Shown: in pieces, positions 5,401-7,351 of the stretch
Position numbering within the stretch: position 1 is the first letter of the stretch
Layout of the letters: every line of letters begins with the position of its first letter
NCBI GenBank assembly: GCA_003509805.1
Contig: DOMV01000225.1
Coordinates: 1,424-8,774 of the forward strand
Direction: 5' to 3'
Length of the DNA stretch: 7,351 bases
Source: Planctomycetaceae bacterium
Lineage (GTDB): Bacteria; Planctomycetota; Planctomycetia; Pirellulales; Thermoguttaceae
Notes under the pieces: model-generated
What the model was told of the DNA's origin: nothing
Database searches by the model: none
What the model saw: only the letters and a program-made list of their open reading frames with translations
Translations under genes and position numbers: made by a program

Positions 5401-6862
5401 TTCGTCCCTAACACATCAGGCCGTTTCGGACCGGCCCGGCCCGGGTGATCGGGTTTTTCACTGTGAACGACGGCCGGAGACCGCTCTGCGTTTCGAAACA
5501 CCGGCTTCACGTTTCGAGACGATGACGCTGCGTTTCGAGACGGCGGCGCTGAGTTGCGCCATTCTCCTGCTGGTCATGCCCGCTTTTTCAAAGTCCGGGG
5601 CGGAAATTCTCAAGGTGCTCCTCCTGTTCACATGGATTTTCTCCGGCTGCTGGTGGAAACGCCGCGAACGGTTGGGACGCAACCCGCTGTGCATCGTCCT
5701 GTTGATCTTCCTGGGCATCCAGTTTCTCGGCGTCTTTTGGAGCGTCGCCCCGTGGGGAACCGCCTTCCGTCGCTGGTTTTCTTACAACGGGCTTTGGTTG
5801 TTGCCGATCGTCGCGACGCTGTTGAGCCATCGAAATCAAAAGTATGCCGCCATTGCCTGTTTCAATATCGGCATGATCTTTTTTTTCCTCCTTGCAAACC
5901 TGTGGCGGATACTGGCGCCGCTTGGCTTGGGAGAAACCGGGATTTGCGCGGTATCTTACGAGAGATACTCGGCTTACGAAGCGAACGCGAGTCTGGCCGT
6001 CCTTTGGCTGCTCGGTTGTGTCCTTCTGCCCTATCCTTCACGCCGGGCCGTTGGTTTTGCGTGCCTGTATCCCCGATGGTTTCGCAAAATCATCAATCGG
6101 GCCGCCCATCTACGTTGCACGCGATTGTGGCACCGGAGGGCGAATAAAACGGATTGGGAGGCGAAATCGTTCTATCTGCTTCGTTGGATGCTTGTTGCGA
6201 CGATTGTCTACTACTTGATTTATGCAACGAGAAGCAGGACGGCCGCGGTATGCCTTGTCATGATGGCGGCCTGTTTCCCGATTCGTACATGGGGATTGCG
6301 GGGTGTTCCCGTTTCCATTCTCACGCCCCTGGTCCTGGTGCCGTGTATCTATTGCAGTTCCCCGATCCTGCGGGAACGAGCCGATGCGGTGCGACGCGAG
6401 TGGTTTACGCTTGAAACGTTGTACGAACCTGGTGCGGAATTGGAGCAAATCGCTAAAAAAAATTCGAGCGGGACCCGGATACGGCTTTTTTTCGATGCCC
6501 TTCGCATTACGGCGGAACGGCCCGTGTTGGGATTCGGGACGGGAGGAGCCGAGATCGCTTATGAACGTTTTGCCGACATCCGCGGGGTGCATGATTCGCA
6601 CTGTGAATATACGATGGTGTTGGTTCAATGGGGATTCGTGGGACTCGCCCTGTTTGTCGGTTTGTCGACCATCCTGTTGTTTCAGACCGGGACGATTTTT
6701 CCACCGTGGAGCGATTTCGGTTTCTACCTGACCGTCCTGATCGCGACCACCTGTTCGCTGTGGTCCGTTTTTTCATTCGGGCAAACCGAAATACTTTATC
6801 CCCTGCTCTTGGCCTTCGTTTTCGACATGTCTTTTCCGAAAAAACGTGCCGGTACTTGGTGA
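5390..6862 (+). CDS. O-antigen ligase/polymerase-like integral membrane protein (Wzy_C family)
   Basis: About 490 residues with roughly ten or more hydrophobic segments, for example near residues 53-66, 72-87, 99-118, 134-145, 154-172, 202-214, 266-279, 305-322, 414-431 and 445-460. It has a large polar loop (about 325-405) after the middle helices. This layout matches WaaL/PF04932 proteins, which join a lipid-carried glycan to lipid A-core or a similar acceptor on the periplasmic side. Family-like landmarks are TRSRTAA (280-286), RPVLGFGTGG (377-386) and HDSHCEYTMVLVQWGFVG (401-418), where the His and neighbouring residues fit the ligase active-site loop. A Wzy polymerase or another glycan ligase cannot be excluded. 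The ATG at 5390 overlaps the upstream stop and has a weak GGGA before it. An alternative ATG at 5522 (residue 45) would remove a polar N-terminus containing a threefold RFET repeat. It is the last gene of the parB-GT11-GT2 run. Confidence 0.82.
   Translation: MPSDSSLTHQAVSDRPGPGDRVFHCERRPETALRFETPASRFETMTLRFETAALSCAILLLVMPAFSKSGAEILKVLLLFTWIFSGCWWKRRERLGRNPLCIVLLIFLGIQFLGVFWSVAPWGTAFRRWFSYNGLWLLPIVATLLSHRNQKYAAIACFNIGMIFFFLLANLWRILAPLGLGETGICAVSYERYSAYEANASLAVLWLLGCVLLPYPSRRAVGFACLYPRWFRKIINRAAHLRCTRLWHRRANKTDWEAKSFYLLRWMLVATIVYYLIYATRSRTAAVCLVMMAACFPIRTWGLRGVPVSILTPLVLVPCIYCSSPILRERADAVRREWFTLETLYEPGAELEQIAKKNSSGTRIRLFFDALRITAERPVLGFGTGGAEIAYERFADIRGVHDSHCEYTMVLVQWGFVGLALFVGLSTILLFQTGTIFPPWSDFGFYLTVLIATTCSLWSVFSFGQTEILYPLLLAFVFDMSFPKKRAGTW
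5488..5550 (+). repeat. 21-bp tandem repeat (three copies) in the ligase gene N-terminus
   Basis: The core CGTTTCGA(A/G)AC recurs at 5489, 5510 and 5531, exactly 21 bases apart, giving three seven-residue repeats with the core RFET (ALRFETP, ASRFETM, TLRFETA). The first copy contains the perfect palindrome GTTTCGAAAC (5490-5499). The repeats lie between two candidate start codons (5390 and 5522). Confidence 0.75.
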
Positions 6863-6883
6863 AACCATGATTTATGGTACAAT
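6856..6883 (+). promoter_or_regulatory. Putative promoter for the small secreted protein gene
   Basis: TTGGTG (6856-6861) and TACAAT (6878-6883) are 16 bases apart, an acceptable sigma70-type pair. The -35 box overlaps the end of the ligase gene (TGA at 6860-6862). The -10 box forms the end of the first copy of a 9-bp direct repeat, TGGTACAAT/TGGCACAAT (6875-6892). It suggests the last gene has its own transcript with a leader of about 70 bases. Confidence 0.4.
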
Positions 6884-6892
6884 TGGCACAAT
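6875..6892 (+). repeat. 9-bp direct tandem repeat at the putative promoter
   Basis: TGGTACAAT (6875-6883) is followed at once by TGGCACAAT (6884-6892), with one mismatch. It overlaps the proposed -10 box and may be a tandem duplication or a regulator half-site pair. Confidence 0.55.
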
Positions 6893-6908
6893 CGTCAAAG
6901 TTTATGCC

Positions 6909-6929
6909 AGCCGGCGCACGCCGTCGGCT
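6909..6929 (+). other. Stem-loop in the leader of the small secreted protein gene
   Basis: AGCCGGCG (6909-6916) pairs with CGTCGGCT (6922-6929) as an 8-bp stem with one G-U pair and a 5-base loop. No T run follows, so it is a poor intrinsic terminator for the preceding operon. It would lie within the leader of the next gene, about 30 bases before its start, where it could affect mRNA stability. Confidence 0.4.
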
Positions 6930-6958
6930 CGTCAACCTCGAACAAAAGGAAAAAGTCC

Positions 6959-7240
6959 ATGAGAATCGCCCGTATCCGAATCGCCAGTATCCTTTGCATC
7001 CTTCTTTTCGTGTCGATCTTTTGCGGTTTCACCTCCATGGCTTCGGCACAGGTTTACGTCGACGTCAATGTCGGCCGACCGGTGGTCGTTCGTGCTCCGT
7101 ATTACCGGCCGGCCCGGGTCGTCGTCGCGCCTCCGGTAGTTGTCGCACCTCCCGTTGTCCGCCGCCATGTTCACCGCCCCATCGTCAGGGCTCTTCCGCC
7201 ATACGGTTACAGGGTTCCTTATCGGGCTTACTACTGGTAA
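6959..7240 (+). CDS. Small secreted Val/Pro/Tyr/Arg-rich protein of unknown function
   Basis: A 93-residue protein with a textbook Sec signal peptide: basic start (MRIARIRIA), a hydrophobic core at about 10-24, and an ASA-type cleavage site after residue 30 (MASA before QVYVDVN). The predicted mature part is about 63 residues, strongly basic, lacks Cys and acidic clusters, and is dominated by Val, Pro, Tyr and Arg. It contains two VVVAPP units in tandem (near residues 48-60) and an aromatic tail ending RAYYW. The start at 6959 is supported by AAGGA at 6946-6950, eight bases upstream. No family is recognised. Short Pro/Tyr/Val-rich exported proteins of this sort are often envelope-associated, but a binding or structural role here is inference. 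It has its own likely promoter and follows the glycan operon by 96 bases, so it need not be linked in function. Confidence 0.8.
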   Translation: MRIARIRIASILCILLFVSIFCGFTSMASAQVYVDVNVGRPVVVRAPYYRPARVVVAPPVVVAPPVVRRHVHRPIVRALPPYGYRVPYRAYYW

Positions 7241-7351
7241 GACCCTCCGGAAACGACCTTGAAAAAAAGACGATAGACCTCTGAATATCTGTACTGAAAA
7301 CCTTTGAAATTTCCCGAAACCGACGATTCGGGAGCCTGCCCATCGGAAGTA
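7241..7351. other. Downstream non-coding tail
   Basis: No gene is seen in the last 111 bases. TCCCGAA (7312-7318) and TTCGGGA (7327-7333) form a 7-bp stem with an 8-base loop, which could be a transcription terminator for the small gene, but no T run follows on either side within a few bases. Confidence 0.3.

Noticed and set aside
5490..5499. GTTTCGAAAC as a parS site for the nearby ParB
   Set aside because: The half-sites resemble parS arms, but the four central bases of TGTTTCACGTGAAACA are missing, and the sequence is explained by a coding tandem repeat.
6874..7284. Alternative 136-codon + strand frame over the small secreted protein
   Set aside because: It has no signal peptide or family motif, and the overlapping frame has a clear signal peptide and a well-placed RBS.

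Overview
The window (7,351 bases, fairly GC-rich) reads as a chromosomal segment of a Gram-negative bacterium. All seven recognisable genes lie on the + strand. They are a 5'-truncated repeat-rich surface-type protein, a family 2 glycosyltransferase, a ParB/Noc-family chromosome partitioning protein, a family 11 (alpha-1,2-fucosyltransferase type) glycosyltransferase, a second family 2 glycosyltransferase of the GWGAED type, a multi-spanning O-antigen ligase/polymerase-like protein, and a small secreted Val/Pro/Tyr/Arg-rich protein. The ligase-type protein implies a lipopolysaccharide or comparable exported glycan. The ParB wording (start MTREKRLGRGLEALLGK, the SVRQTE stretch after the HTH core, and a C-terminal domain running LEALEQEFRNRLGTKV) resembles, from memory, planctomycete and other PVC-group ParB proteins. 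Several genes also lack a clear Shine-Dalgarno sequence. Planctomycetota/PVC is therefore a tentative guess, not a demonstrated assignment.

Layout. 1-962 is the 3' part of a gene made of about eight N-x-V-x-I/V-SGG repeats; its start lies outside the window. 963-1202 has no gene but carries a good sigma70-type promoter (TTGATT-17-TATGAT). 1203-2405 is the first glycosyltransferase, closed by a convincing rho-independent terminator at 2420-2450. 2451-2678 is a leader region with a hairpin, a 12-bp triple tandem repeat that can encode a 13-residue peptide, and a TATAAT box. From 2679 to 6862 four genes run tightly spaced (gaps of 32 and 26 bases, then an overlap of about 11 bases): parB, GT11, GT2 and the O-antigen ligase-like gene. 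They look like one transcription unit. 6863-6958 holds a probable new promoter, a hairpin and a clear RBS for the small secreted protein (6959-7240). The remainder shows no gene.

How it fits together. Three glycosyltransferases and a ligase/polymerase would build and attach a surface glycan. The GT11 enzyme suggests an alpha-1,2-linked fucose (or similar) residue in it. ParB is an intruder in that pathway: no parA is visible beside it, and it appears to be the first gene of the glycan operon.

The most distinctive non-coding signal is a series of short tandem repeats at or near gene boundaries: 12 bp x3 before parB, 14 bp x3 between parB and GT11 (carrying the parB stop and the GT11 start), 21 bp x3 at the start of the ligase gene, 9 bp x2 at the last promoter, and 18 bp x2 inside the last gene. 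I did not find a clearly new defence or mobile system.
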